Assembly (NCBI RefSeq): GCF_023821985.2
Contig: NZ_CP098805.1
Span: 1,798,001-1,862,000, forward strand
DNA length: 64,000 nucleotides
Direction: 5' to 3'
Source of the DNA: Dyadobacter chenhuakuii
GTDB taxonomy: Bacteria > Bacteroidota > Bacteroidia > Cytophagales > Spirosomataceae
Shown here: one piece after another, positions 55,280 to 64,000 of the stretch
How positions within the stretch are numbered: position 1 is the first letter of the stretch
Layout: every line of letters starts with the position of its first letter
Program-made: the position numbers and the translations under genes
Notes under the pieces: model-generated
Seen by the model: only the letters and a program-made list of their open reading frames with translations
Database searches by the model: none
What the model was told of the DNA's origin: nothing

Positions 55280-55316
55280 AAGGCCATCCCATTTTAATTT
55301 TGGGATGGCCTTTTTT
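55280..55316 (+). terminator. bidirectional terminator hairpin
   Basis: AAGGCCATCCCA (55280-55291) pairs with TGGGATGGCCTT (55301-55312) around TTTTAATTT, followed by T bases. It separates the pentapeptide gene from the convergent membrane-protein gene. Confidence 0.8.
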
Positions 55317-55331
55317 ATTGGCAGGTTTTTT

Positions 55332-56576
55332 TTATTTAAACCCAAACACCAGTGGGAAAACGAAGGTTACGATTATGGTCCATATAAAGTAAATGGGCAG
55401 AAAGTAACCGATTGTTTTTCCTACTTCTTTTATATCAGTTTTGCCGATTACCACTTTGTATATCTGGGCAGTTACCAGCAATAAATTTATCAGGATCAGC
55501 GCGTTACTGCCAAGCACTGCCGCGCGGTTCGGCGTAATCCCCCACTCCGAAATCCGGAATAATATGGCCGACAACGCAATGCCATTGACCATAATCGTCA
55601 CCACCGAAAGTGCAAAGAGCACCCAAACCTCCGCCTTACTCCTGGATATCCGGGTCGTTTCGGCAACAGAAAAGAAAATAATCGCCATTACACCAATCAG
55701 CAATGCATTGAAAATCAATAGAAATTCCCTGTCATTATAGGGATCTTTGCCAGAATACACCATGGCAATGAGGTAAACAATCAGCATGACCAGCACGAGC
55801 GGGCTAAAAATCTTCGCGATCACCGGCGAGACTTTGCCTACCAGTTGAGGATTGGTCTGCGTAAGATAAGTGCCGACAATCGGTGCCGCTGCCAGGCCAA
55901 AAACACCAATGTTCTGAAAGTAAAATTCTTCAATCCGAAACCCGATCAATGCAAACAGGTTGATCGTAATGGCTGTCAGGATCCCACCGGAAATGAGGAT
56001 TAATGCGGTCATGACGACGAGATCCCCATTATATTTCAGGAATCCAAGCCGCTTCTCGCTCACATCGCTCCGGTCACCGACGAATGCAAAGCCCAAAACA
56101 GACCATTGAAACAGCACCAGGTGAATGCAGGAAAGGATCAATGTATCGCTCGTCTTAACATCTGGTAAAAGGTTGATATAGACCAATCCCGCTGCCATTG
56201 ATCCCGCCAGCACCGCAATGTTTCCAGCCTGCATTTTATTTTTCCTGGCAAAAAATACCATCAATGCCGGGAAAACCACAAATCCGATATTTCTTGAATA
56301 AAAGAACTCTTCGTTAACACCGAATATGGCAGGGATTTTTGCAATGAGGCCTGCAACTAACGATGCTATAACGATAAAAACCAGGTCGTTGCGGCTGCCC
56401 CAGGAGATTTCATCATTGGCGAAGCTGAGCCGCTCATGCCAGAAACCAGCCAGGGCGTTTTCCTGCAATTCGGGATACAATGTTTTGAATGCGCGCTTGA
56501 ATGTTGGCTTGTCTGCCCGGTACAACCTTTCCAGCTGACCAGGGTTGTCGAGATTTAACAGGATTTGATCTTTCAT
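55332..56576 (-). CDS. multi-pass membrane protein of unknown function
   Basis: A 414-residue inner-membrane protein. A soluble N-terminal part (about 1-60, including LERLYRADKPTFKRAFKTLY) is followed by some ten to twelve hydrophobic helices, the last ending in VFPLVFGFK. I do not recognise the family with certainty; it recalls DUF4153-type proteins of Bacteroidota. The ATG at 56576 is preferred to a TTG two codons upstream. It is a single-gene unit, convergent with the pentapeptide gene and divergent from the PAS kinase. Confidence 0.75.
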   Translation of the reverse strand: MKDQILLNLDNPGQLERLYRADKPTFKRAFKTLYPELQENALAGFWHERLSFANDEISWGSRNDLVFIVIASLVAGLIAKIPAIFGVNEEFFYSRNIGFVVFPALMVFFARKNKMQAGNIAVLAGSMAAGLVYINLLPDVKTSDTLILSCIHLVLFQWSVLGFAFVGDRSDVSEKRLGFLKYNGDLVVMTALILISGGILTAITINLFALIGFRIEEFYFQNIGVFGLAAAPIVGTYLTQTNPQLVGKVSPVIAKIFSPLVLVMLIVYLIAMVYSGKDPYNDREFLLIFNALLIGVMAIIFFSVAETTRISRSKAEVWVLFALSVVTIMVNGIALSAILFRISEWGITPNRAAVLGSNALILINLLLVTAQIYKVVIGKTDIKEVGKTIGYFLPIYFIWTIIVTFVFPLVFGFK

Positions 56577-56808
56577 AAACAATGGCAGGATTGATTTAAT
56601 AATCTAAAAGTACTTTGCACTACAAAGTAAATCATTTAAGAAGATATTTTCCAAACCGTTAGCAGATTTTTTTATGATTAAAAATTTAAGATTACTACGG
56701 GCACATAATCTTGGCATAGTGTTTTTGGCACCAGCATTCATACTCTGTTTCCCAGGCAACGAGGCCAGGAGCTGAGCACTCACTATCTTGCTCTAAAACG
56801 CGTAATTC

Positions 56809-59256
56809 ATGGCAGGCCAGGCTAATTCATTTGATACTGATAATAACTTAGAAATACAACGTCTCAATCTCGCCCTTGAATCCGCTGGCATAGGTACTTG
56901 GGAACTGGATTTCCTGAGTAATAATATTCGTGTATGCCAACGGACCAAAAATCTTTTCCAGCTTGCCGGCAGCGATATCATTGACCTACAACTACTTCTG
57001 GATCAAATATATACGGAAGACGTCGTTGCATTTCATAACGAAATTTCCAATGCATTGCAGCAGCCTGCACCACATTCATTTTCCGTAAAACTTCGCACGA
57101 CTGGTTGGCAAGGCCGTCGCTGGGTGCTTTGTAAAGCGCAATCGCACGCCACCGCTAATGGTGTGACCCGGCTGCTGGGCAGTTTCATCGACATTACGAA
57201 TAATGTTGAGGATTCAACCGCAAAGACAGAAGCCCAGAAAGCATATGAAGAAAGTGAGGCGAAACTGAGAACTGTAATTGAATCCGCCCCGGCCGCAATA
57301 GGCTTGTTTGTGGGGCGTGACCTCATTGTGGAAATGCCCAACCAGGCATTTATTGATATAGTTGGAAAAGGACCGGATATTGTTGGACGGCCGCTGCGGG
57401 ACGTAATGCCGGAACTGGAAAACCAGGCTTTCCTTAAAATACTGGACGATGTGTACACGACTGGTGTAACATTTCAAAGCTTTGGCACCCAGGTCAATAT
57501 AGTTCAGCAGGGCGTGATGACTTTTAATAAATACGACATTACCTACTCCCCGGTATACGACCGAGATGGCAATGTATACGCAGTTCTGGACATCGCCATT
57601 GACGTCACCAACCGGGTTAACCTCGAAGAACGCATTAAAGAAAGCCAGATGCAGCTGCTGGAATTGTTTGAGCAGTCGCCGGTTGGCATCGCTATTATAG
57701 GTAAGGAAAATCTGACTTTTACAATGGCTAACCCTTTCTACGGAAGGCTGGTGGGCCGGAAACCGGAAGACATTATCGGCAAACCGCTGATGGAAGCCAT
57801 TCCTGAAATTGAGGGACAAGGGTTTGACGCCCTGCTGCAAGGTGTGATTGACACCGGTGTTCCCTATATTTCAAAAGAGCAGCCTGTGGATCTTGCCATC
57901 GATGGCGTGATTCAAACCATTTATGTGGATCTGGCGTATCAGCCGCAGCGCGACCAAGCCGGTAACATTAACGGCGTATTCGTAGTTGCGACGGACATGA
58001 CTAAACAGGTGTTAAGCCGGAAGCAGATTGAAGAAACCGAAACATTTTTGCGTGGCGCCATTGAACTGGCTGAGCTGGGCACCTACTCCATCGACCTGGC
58101 GACCGGCATTTTTGACTATTCCGACCGATTGAAATTTTGGTTCGGTGTTGAAAAGGAGGATACCATTACATTTGAAAAAGTATACGCTGCCATTTCCAAG
58201 GAGGATCTGCCGGCTGTTGTAGAAGCCGTAAACCGCGCCTTCGCTCCGGGATCAGACGGGCATTTCGACATGGAATATACCATGGATGCTGAGCAAACAG
58301 GTTTTGCCAGGATTCTTCATGCGCAAGGCAAAGTGCTTTATGACGAGAACGGAAAGCCGGTTAGTATGATCGGCACTGCGCAGGATGTGACGATCCAGCG
58401 GGAAATTAAGAATACGCTCGAAGCGCAGGTGCAACAGCGTACGCAGCAGCTTGAAGTGATGAACGAAGAGCTTGCATCTCTGAATGAGGAATACCGTGCA
58501 ACCAATGATGAGCTTGCGGACTCGAATCTGTTGTTGCAGCAATCCAATGTGAATCTCCAGCAATTCGCTTACGTGGCTTCCCATGATTTACAGGAACCGC
58601 TCCGCAAGATCCAATCCTTTTCCGATCTGCTGGCAAAGCGATATTCAGAAAACCTGGGCGATGGCCTGACTTACCTGCAGCGTATGCAGAGTTCTGCCAA
58701 ACGCATGTCCGATCTGATCGAAGACTTGCTATCCTTTTCGCGAATTACAGCTCATAATGAGGTCATTGAAAAAGTATTCCTCAATAAGGTTATCAATGAT
58801 GTGCTGAATGATCTGGAATTGGTCATCACGGAAACATCCGCACAAATTTTCGTGCAGGACCTGCCTGTGATCGAAGGCGACCGGATGCAGTTGAACCAGC
58901 TGTTCCTTAACCTTATCAGTAACGCGCTGAAATTCAGGAAGCCGGATGTGCCGCCGGTAATCCAGATTACCGGAAAGATCCTTAATAATGCTCAGTTGCC
59001 CGCTTCTGCGAAGGTGTTGCGCACCTCTAATTTGTACTATCAGATAGAAGTTTCGGATAATGGGATCGGTTTTGAACAACAATATGCAGACCGGATATTC
59101 CAATTATTCCAGCGCCTGCACGGCAGAAGCCAGTATTCAGGCACGGGGATTGGGCTGGCCATTTGCGAACGGGTGGCAGCCAATCACGGCGGAAGCATTA
59201 CCGTTACCAGTGAAGAAGGCGCGGGAGCAACATTCACTATTTTCCTGCCTGCCTGA
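56809..59256 (+). CDS. multi-PAS sensor histidine kinase
   Basis: An 815-residue soluble histidine kinase without membrane segments. Four PAS/PAC units are visible (about 15-135, 150-275, 280-405 and 410-535), each ending in a PAC-type strand such as VYAVLDIAIDVTNRVN and GVFVVATDMTKQ. A coiled coil (about 535-580, QLEVMNEELASLNEEY) leads to the HisKA domain with H592 in SHDLQEPLRK, the N box NLISNALKFRKPD, SDNGIGFEQQYADRIFQLFQ (cited in part) and the glycine box GTGIGLAIC. The Bacteroidota-typical phytochrome-like kinase core is present, but the PAS domains lack an obvious bound chromophore site. There is no adjacent response regulator. Confidence 0.92.
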   Translation: MAGQANSFDTDNNLEIQRLNLALESAGIGTWELDFLSNNIRVCQRTKNLFQLAGSDIIDLQLLLDQIYTEDVVAFHNEISNALQQPAPHSFSVKLRTTGWQGRRWVLCKAQSHATANGVTRLLGSFIDITNNVEDSTAKTEAQKAYEESEAKLRTVIESAPAAIGLFVGRDLIVEMPNQAFIDIVGKGPDIVGRPLRDVMPELENQAFLKILDDVYTTGVTFQSFGTQVNIVQQGVMTFNKYDITYSPVYDRDGNVYAVLDIAIDVTNRVNLEERIKESQMQLLELFEQSPVGIAIIGKENLTFTMANPFYGRLVGRKPEDIIGKPLMEAIPEIEGQGFDALLQGVIDTGVPYISKEQPVDLAIDGVIQTIYVDLAYQPQRDQAGNINGVFVVATDMTKQVLSRKQIEETETFLRGAIELAELGTYSIDLATGIFDYSDRLKFWFGVEKEDTITFEKVYAAISKEDLPAVVEAVNRAFAPGSDGHFDMEYTMDAEQTGFARILHAQGKVLYDENGKPVSMIGTAQDVTIQREIKNTLEAQVQQRTQQLEVMNEELASLNEEYRATNDELADSNLLLQQSNVNLQQFAYVASHDLQEPLRKIQSFSDLLAKRYSENLGDGLTYLQRMQSSAKRMSDLIEDLLSFSRITAHNEVIEKVFLNKVINDVLNDLELVITETSAQIFVQDLPVIEGDRMQLNQLFLNLISNALKFRKPDVPPVIQITGKILNNAQLPASAKVLRTSNLYYQIEVSDNGIGFEQQYADRIFQLFQRLHGRSQYSGTGIGLAICERVAANHGGSITVTSEEGAGATFTIFLPA

Positions 59257-59345
59257 CAAATGCTTGCCTTACCGGCACAGTTATTATAAACTACGACTAC
59301 TTGCCGCGCTTTTGCCGGTTACAACAAACTAAAAAATGAAAGATT

Positions 59346-59963
59346 ATGGATTCGGAGCAAAAAACACAGGTGATTGAAATTGAGCGACAATTTAATGTAA
59401 GTGTGGAAGAACTTTTCAAAGCCTGGACTGAGGCGGAACATTTGAAACAATGGTGGCACCCGATGGGCGCTTCGCTTACGGATGTCAAAAATGAGCTGAA
59501 AGAAGGCGGCGCAGTAGAATATTACGTGGGCGATTCAGGTTTGGAAATTACAGGGACTTACAGTGAAGTTGTTCCAAACGAGAAGCTGGCCTACTCATGG
59601 GTCTGGAATATGAGTGATGAAGGATCTGAAAGTGGTTATAAACTGGATATCACATTTTCCCCTGATGGTGAAGGCAGCAAATTGAAAGTTGTGCAGGAAG
59701 GATTTTCCGGTCCTGAATTTCTGAAACCCCATGAAGAAGGCTGGGAAAAGGGCCTGGACGATCTGGAATCGTATCTTTCTTCCGGCACCGGCAAAACGGA
59801 CTCGGACGCACAAAACTCCGGCGAGGTGAATGTTAACGCTCAGTCTGATAATGCTGGTCAGGATGCAACTGCCCAGGATAATTTAAAAAGTGCAGAAAAC
59901 ATGACCGACCGTTCCGGAGGCTATAACGAAGATCCCGACCAGGTAAAAGTAGGCGGTGGGTGA
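59346..59963 (+). CDS. SRPBCC (AHSA1-type) protein with disordered C-terminal tail
   Basis: A 205-residue cytosolic protein. Residues 8-145 form an activator-of-Hsp90-like START/SRPBCC fold, with VIEIERQFNVSVEELFKAWT, EHLKQWWHPMG, ITGTYSEVVPNEKLAYSW and GWEKGLDDLESYL. The usual AHSA1 protein ends here. A further 60 residues, rich in Ser, Asn, Asp, Gln and Gly without hydrophobic clusters, follow and appear disordered. The fold binds small hydrophobic molecules; the ligand is unknown. It follows the PAS kinase gene by 89 bp and might be in its unit. Confidence 0.85.
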   Translation: MDSEQKTQVIEIERQFNVSVEELFKAWTEAEHLKQWWHPMGASLTDVKNELKEGGAVEYYVGDSGLEITGTYSEVVPNEKLAYSWVWNMSDEGSESGYKLDITFSPDGEGSKLKVVQEGFSGPEFLKPHEEGWEKGLDDLESYLSSGTGKTDSDAQNSGEVNVNAQSDNAGQDATAQDNLKSAENMTDRSGGYNEDPDQVKVGGG

Positions 59964-60043
59964 TCGAATCCTGTCAAAAAACTGTTCTGCAATAAACGGC
60001 ACAGAATTGTTGCTGTGCATTTGCAACATCAAAATCGGAATAT

Positions 60044-60535
60044 ATGAGTACTGAAAAAGCCATTTTGGCAGGAGGTTGCTTCTGGGGAGTAGAAGAACTT
60101 TTCAGACAACAACCAGGCGTTATTTCAACAGTGGTAGGATATACGGGCGGCGACGTTCCTAATGCGACTTACCGGAATCATGGAACACATGCGGAAGGAA
60201 TCGAGATCGTATATGATCCTGAAAAACTAAGTTATCGCGCGCTTCTTGAATATTTTTTCCTGATCCATGATCCGACCACAAGGAATCGGCAGGGCAATGA
60301 CATAGGGACTTCTTATCGATCAGCTATTTTTTACCTGGACGAAACGCAACGGGAAGTTGCAGAAACGTTGATCGCTGAAATGGAGGCATCGGGCATCTGG
60401 CCTGGAAAAATTGTTACGGAAGTTGTTCCTGCGGGTGATTTTTGGAATGCAGAAGAAGAACATCAGGATTACCTGCAAAAACATCCGGGAGGATATACCT
60501 GCCATTTTGAAAGACCCAGTTGGAAACTGAGTTAA
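60044..60535 (+). CDS. msrA: peptide-methionine (S)-S-oxide reductase
   Basis: A 163-residue cytosolic enzyme reducing methionine-S-sulfoxide in proteins. The catalytic signature GGCFWGVEE supplies C12. [29 protein letters not shown] and [15 protein letters not shown] are family blocks. A second cysteine near 153 (YTCHF) can act as the resolving residue. It is monofunctional (no MsrB domain). There is no signal peptide. It lies alone between the SRPBCC gene and a convergent small membrane protein, with a terminator after it. Confidence 0.95.
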   Translation: MSTEKAILAGGCFWGVEELFRQQPGVISTVVGYTGGDVPNATYRNHGTHAEGIEIVYDPEKLSYRALLEYFFLIHDPTTRNRQGNDIGTSYRSAIFYLDETQREVAETLIAEMEASGIWPGKIVTEVVPAGDFWNAEEEHQDYLQKHPGGYTCHFERPSWKLS

Positions 60536-60555
60536 TTTCAAAACCAATGATAGCC

Positions 60556-60602
60556 AAAAAAGAATGGCCTTGAATGTAAATATTCAAGGCCATTCTTTTT
60601 TG
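60556..60602 (+). terminator. bidirectional terminator after msrA
   Basis: AGAATGGCCTTGAAT (60561-60575) pairs with ATTCAAGGCCATTCT (60582-60596), extended by flanking A and T runs to about 20 bp, around a six-base loop. It separates msrA from the convergent membrane-protein gene. Confidence 0.85.
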
Positions 60603-60614
60603 GTATTACGTATT

Positions 60615-61088
60615 TCAAATCGGCAGAAGATCGCCTTTTGAATCTTCCATTTCTCCCACTTTCTGAATTACAAATGCCGCTACAAGGCCTCCTAGCAAAT
60701 ACCAGGCAACCGTCATTACTTTCGTTTCAGTTGTTTTGGTAACAGGCTTGTCGCTCAAGCCAAGTTTTTGTGTAAGACCCACAGCACCCAAGCCTGCAAA
60801 AAGACCATAACCCGCGCCGCGAAGCATCAAATGTTCTTTGGATCCTTTTCCAATCATGGCATAATACATGGCATTGCTCGCCAGGTCTGCCGCCAATGTC
60901 GTCCCAAACAGCGCCTTTCCGGTCGGAGCAGGTGCTCCCACCGCATGCAAAGATTTGGTTAATGCTTCCTCCCCTACCTTATCAATCCTGGGTGCTTTTG
61001 GTGACATTGTCTTGGCTACTTCATGAATGATATTAAGGACCAGGGCACCGGCCAGTCCACCAGCAAGACTTTTGATTTCAGGTTTCAT
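60615..61088 (-). CDS. small membrane protein, unknown function
   Basis: A 157-residue protein with about three or four hydrophobic segments (about 8-24 GGLAGALVLNIIHEV, about 62-78 TTLAADLASNAMYYA, about 90-106 GAGYGLFAGLGAVGL and about 126-145 VAWYLLGGLVAAFVIQK). Glycine- and alanine-rich helices are typical of small Bacteroidota membrane proteins of unknown role; I recognise no catalytic motif. It sits convergent to msrA. Confidence 0.72.
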   Translation of the reverse strand: MKPEIKSLAGGLAGALVLNIIHEVAKTMSPKAPRIDKVGEEALTKSLHAVGAPAPTGKALFGTTLAADLASNAMYYAMIGKGSKEHLMLRGAGYGLFAGLGAVGLTQKLGLSDKPVTKTTETKVMTVAWYLLGGLVAAFVIQKVGEMEDSKGDLLPI

Positions 61089-61158
61089 ATTACTTATCGT
61101 TGTTGATCAATAAATGATTTATCTAAAAACCGTTCCAGCGAGTCAAGCAGGCCATTAT

Positions 61159-62340
61159 TTACTGGTAAGAAACCCGGTAGATCACGCCATTGGTATCATC
61201 AGAAAACAGCAGCGAGCCGTCTTTATGAACCGTAACTCCCACCAAGCGACCAAAATGCGCTTTGTTGTTGTTCATGATAAAGCCTGTCACGAAGTCGTCA
61301 AATCTTACGGGTTTCCCATTTTCGAAATGCATCCTTACGATCTTATACCCTACTGGCTCACTTCTGTTCCAGGAGCCGCGCATGGCAACAAACGCATCAT
61401 TTTTATATTCACCCGGGAACATTGCACCTGAATAAAAGGCCATGGCCATCGGCGCTGAATGTGCCTGATAAGTCAGTGCGGGAAGCGTGGTCTTTTGAAG
61501 ATATTGCTTGTAAGTTGTATCCCCCTTCGGGCGATCGCCGGGGTTGTATTTGCCTTCACCGTAAATGTACGGCCAGCCGTAATCCGCTCCCTGCGCGATC
61601 TGGTTCACCTCTTCCTTTTGCTCATCGTCTCCAAGCCAGTCGATGCCGTGGTCCATTCCCCAAAGCGCGTTGGTTTCGGGATGCCAGGCATAACCGATTG
61701 TATTACGAAGTCCTTTTGCAAATATTTTCCTGTTCGAGCCATCTTCCTCCGCTCTCAACATGGTTGCGTTTTCGGGATTTGGTTCAGGACAGGAGTTGCA
61801 GGTGCTGCCGACTGAAATGTACATTTTGTTATCAGGACCAAACGCAATCGTCCGGTTGGGATGCTGGCCTCCGTCAGGCAGATCGTCAATCAGGATTTTG
61901 GGAACTCCCAGTGTTCCGTCGCCATTCACATCAGCAACATATACTTCTCTAACTGCCACAATGTACATTTTGCCCTTGTGCAATGAGAGTCCGTGTGCCT
62001 GCTTAATGGTAGCGACTGTTTTTACACCGTCCGAAACACCGTCATTGTTGGCATCTGTCAGCAACATCACAATTCCGGCTTCGCGATCGGATGCATAAAT
62101 GTGCCCGTTCGCATCAGCAACCAAAATCCTTGGTTTGCCAACGCCGTCAGCAAATTTGTTGATCTTAAACCCTGCGGGAACACGAAGCTGGGCAATGTTC
62201 GCATCGGTCGCGCCTTGTACGGCTGGATAAAATACGTAACCTTCAATTTGTGTTGACGTCGGTTCTTCGTCTGTTTCCGGGATGATCGAATCCCATAAGC
62301 TATCGCCGTCTTTGCAGCTGACAACCAGCGATGCCAGCAT
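61159..62340 (-). CDS. PQQ-type sugar (sorbosone) dehydrogenase lipoprotein
   Basis: A 393-residue periplasmic six-bladed propeller of the sorbosone/glucose dehydrogenase group. Blocks seen: VPAGFKINKFADGVGKPRIL in part, TIAFGPDNKMYISVGSTCNSC, FAKGLRNTIGYAWHPETNAL in part, MDHGIDWLGDD, ADYGWPYIYGEG and MAFYSGAMFP. SVGSTCNSC resembles the cysteine-containing loop of this subfamily. From the first ATG (62340) only eight residues precede the lipobox cysteine (LVVSC), too short for a signal peptide. The same frame continues 20 codons upstream and encodes a perfect basic-then-hydrophobic signal (RKKDYPFLKAFRLGTVLTIM) with no canonical start, so the true start is uncertain (62398-62400 ATC is possible). 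Confidence 0.87.
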   Translation of the reverse strand: MLASLVVSCKDGDSLWDSIIPETDEEPTSTQIEGYVFYPAVQGATDANIAQLRVPAGFKINKFADGVGKPRILVADANGHIYASDREAGIVMLLTDANNDGVSDGVKTVATIKQAHGLSLHKGKMYIVAVREVYVADVNGDGTLGVPKILIDDLPDGGQHPNRTIAFGPDNKMYISVGSTCNSCPEPNPENATMLRAEEDGSNRKIFAKGLRNTIGYAWHPETNALWGMDHGIDWLGDDEQKEEVNQIAQGADYGWPYIYGEGKYNPGDRPKGDTTYKQYLQKTTLPALTYQAHSAPMAMAFYSGAMFPGEYKNDAFVAMRGSWNRSEPVGYKIVRMHFENGKPVRFDDFVTGFIMNNNKAHFGRLVGVTVHKDGSLLFSDDTNGVIYRVSYQ

Positions 62341-62524
62341 TATTGTCAGGACTGTCCCGAGCCTGAATGCTTTTAAAAATGGATAATCTTTCTTCCTGAT
62401 CTTTTAGTTTTGAATTGATGACCGGTTTTCTGCGGTGGGGTTAACAATTATCGTACCCGACGAAACCGCACCAGCTATCAATCCAAAACTTTTATCCTGA
62501 AAAAAAGAATATCACAGCACCATC

Positions 62525-64000
62525 TTATTCACTCCGCAAACTTTTGACCGGGTTCATCAATGCTGCCTTAATGCTCTGGAAACTGACGGTCAGCAATGCA
62601 ATGGAGGCGGCGATTAACCCGGCTAGTACAAACACCCACCAATCCATGGTCGTTTGATAAGCAAAATCCTGTAACCAGCTGTCCATTGCATACCAGGCAA
62701 TGGGAGACGCCACAACGATGGCAATAAGTATTAATTTAAGAAAATCCTGTGAGAGCAATGCCACTACGCCGGTTACAGTTGCTCCAAGCACTTTTCGTAC
62801 GCCGATTTCTTTTTTCCGCTGTTCGGCCATGAATGCAGATAAGCCGTAAAGACCAAGGCACGAGATGAAAATGGCCAGTCCGGCGAAAAGATTGAAAATG
62901 CTGCCCATTTGCTTCTCGCTCTGATACAGGTTGTCGAGGTCTTTATCCAGAAAACCATATGTGAAGGGATAGGCCGGATTGAGTTGCTGACTGATCTTTC
63001 CCAGCTCGCTGATGGCCGCTTCCGTACTGCCCGGCTTTGTACGGACCACAACTACGCCTCCCCATTTATTCAGCCGCAGTATCAGCGGTTCCATCGCGTA
63101 TTGAAGCGATTTGAAATGAAAATCTTTCACAACCCCGATAATCGTTCCCTTCTCATCTGACATCGTAAGATTCTTCCCGACAGCGTTCTGAATGTTCATG
63201 CCCATGATCTGCATGGCTTTTTCATTGATCACATAATTGGCACTGTCACTTTTGAATTCGCTGGAAAAACTACGTCCTGCCAGGATTTTGGTTTTAAAAA
63301 CCGATGTGAAATTTTCATCAACATTCAATGATGGAATGACGATCTGGTTGTTCGCAGTCTGCCCATCCCACACAACATCTGTCGAGCCCGAAATAAGCGC
63401 CGTTGGGAGGTCCGAAATAATTGAAAAATTTTCTGTCATCGGATTCTGGGCTAATGTGGTTTTTAATGCTTGTTGCTTTGCCCAGATGTCGCCCGTCATC
63501 GGCATGTAAAGGAGACTTGATTTGTCAAAACCAAGATTACGGTTTTTGATAAAATTCAATTGTTTGTAAACCACGGCGGTGCCGACCAGCAGCACAATCG
63601 CCACGACGAACTGCGTCACGACAAGCCCATTCCTGAACAGCAAATTCCCCCCGGCAACCCTCATTTTCCCTTTCAGCACTTTTACAGGCGCAAATCCCGA
63701 CAGGAAAAGCGCAGGATAACTTCCGGCAATCAGACCGGTAAGAATGGCGATACCCGCCAGGCTCACCAACAATTTCCCATCCGTTAAATGAATTCCCAAT
63801 TCCTTTCCGGTAAGATTTTTGAAAACAGGTAGAATAATGAAAACAATGCCGATGGCGATAAAAAGAGAGAGAAACGAGAAGATAAGAGACTCTCCTAAAA
63901 ACTGAATAATCAGCTGATAACGACCTGCGCCTACAACCTTCCGCAATCCGACTTCCTTCGATCTGCGTTCGGAACGTGCCGTTGCCAGATTCATGAAGTT
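62525..64000 (-). CDS. ABC transporter permease, MacB/FtsX type (5' part outside window)
   Basis: The C-terminal 490 residues of a large permease homologous to the one at 16185. The visible part begins inside the conserved NLATARSERRSKEVGLRKVV block that follows the fourth helix, and contains the second half: three helices (about 25-135), a periplasmic MacB-type domain (about 150-360) and the last three helices ending ALMNPVKSLRSE. By comparison with the full-length relative, about 290-300 residues are missing beyond base 64000. The apparent ATG at 63994 is internal, not a start. No ATPase gene is next to its 3' end. Confidence 0.9.
   Translation of the reverse strand, partial: NFMNLATARSERRSKEVGLRKVVGAGRYQLIIQFLGESLIFSFLSLFIAIGIVFIILPVFKNLTGKELGIHLTDGKLLVSLAGIAILTGLIAGSYPALFLSGFAPVKVLKGKMRVAGGNLLFRNGLVVTQFVVAIVLLVGTAVVYKQLNFIKNRNLGFDKSSLLYMPMTGDIWAKQQALKTTLAQNPMTENFSIISDLPTALISGSTDVVWDGQTANNQIVIPSLNVDENFTSVFKTKILAGRSFSSEFKSDSANYVINEKAMQIMGMNIQNAVGKNLTMSDEKGTIIGVVKDFHFKSLQYAMEPLILRLNKWGGVVVVRTKPGSTEAAISELGKISQQLNPAYPFTYGFLDKDLDNLYQSEKQMGSIFNLFAGLAIFISCLGLYGLSAFMAEQRKKEIGVRKVLGATVTGVVALLSQDFLKLILIAIVVASPIAWYAMDSWLQDFAYQTTMDWWVFVLAGLIAASIALLTVSFQSIKAALMNPVKSLRSE

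Overview
The window looks like a chromosomal segment of a Bacteroidota bacterium, most likely a Dyadobacter-like member of the Cytophagales. That is inferred from two SusC/SusD pairs, a FecI/FecR/STN-SusC signalling cassette, a Bacteroidota-type promoter (TTTG-N19-TAnnTTT), near absence of Shine-Dalgarno sites, FtsX-type permeases of about 790 residues, DUF4374/PepSY iron-uptake genes and GC-rich palindromic intergenic repeats. I see no rRNA, tRNA, insertion sequence, prophage or CRISPR array. Both edges cut genes: a 19-codon gene tail ends at base 60, and a permease runs off the right end.

Layout. 1-9360: gene tail, ECF sigma factor, FecR anti-sigma, STN-bearing SusC, SusD and a secreted phosphoesterase/beta-propeller protein, a trans-envelope-regulated uptake locus. 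9399-10547: galactonate dehydratase (convergent). 10712-11022: repeat array with a 52-bp period. 11229-16134: outer-membrane receptor, small protein plus ankyrin protein, dienelactone hydrolase and two small proteins. 16185-20138 (minus): FtsX-type permease and cytosolic alpha-amylase. 20421-23404: DUF932 protein with a well-formed promoter and operator-like palindrome, Rnk/GreA-type regulator with a possible overlapping 32-residue membrane peptide, and an orphan histidine kinase. 23532-25953 (minus): overlapping FAD oxidoreductase and AEC exporter. 26285-32121: Ca2+/H+ antiporter, DUF4468 protein, tyrosine phosphatase, PQQ-type sugar dehydrogenase, AI-2E family protein. 32440-38186: complete RND efflux operon, followed by an array of 90-bp units with three palindromes each (38203-38980). 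38991-44702 (minus): TonB receptor, DUF4374, PepSY and DUF4198 operon, probably for iron or siderophore uptake. 45439-51612: second SusC/SusD plus a sulfatase, facing a cytochrome c/FG-GAP lipoprotein. 53308-63994: Na+/H+ antiporter, pentapeptide protein, unknown membrane protein, PAS kinase, SRPBCC protein, MsrA, small membrane protein, second PQQ-type dehydrogenase whose start codon appears non-canonical, and a truncated permease.

How they fit: most genes serve glycan/organic nutrient scavenging (two SusCD loci, sulfatase, amylase, galactonate dehydratase, periplasmic sugar dehydrogenases), metal uptake, drug efflux and ion homeostasis. No single obviously new multi-gene defence or biosynthesis system is visible. 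The most unusual signals are the structured intergenic repeats, whose hairpins persist while the sequence changes, and several small or oddly started genes.
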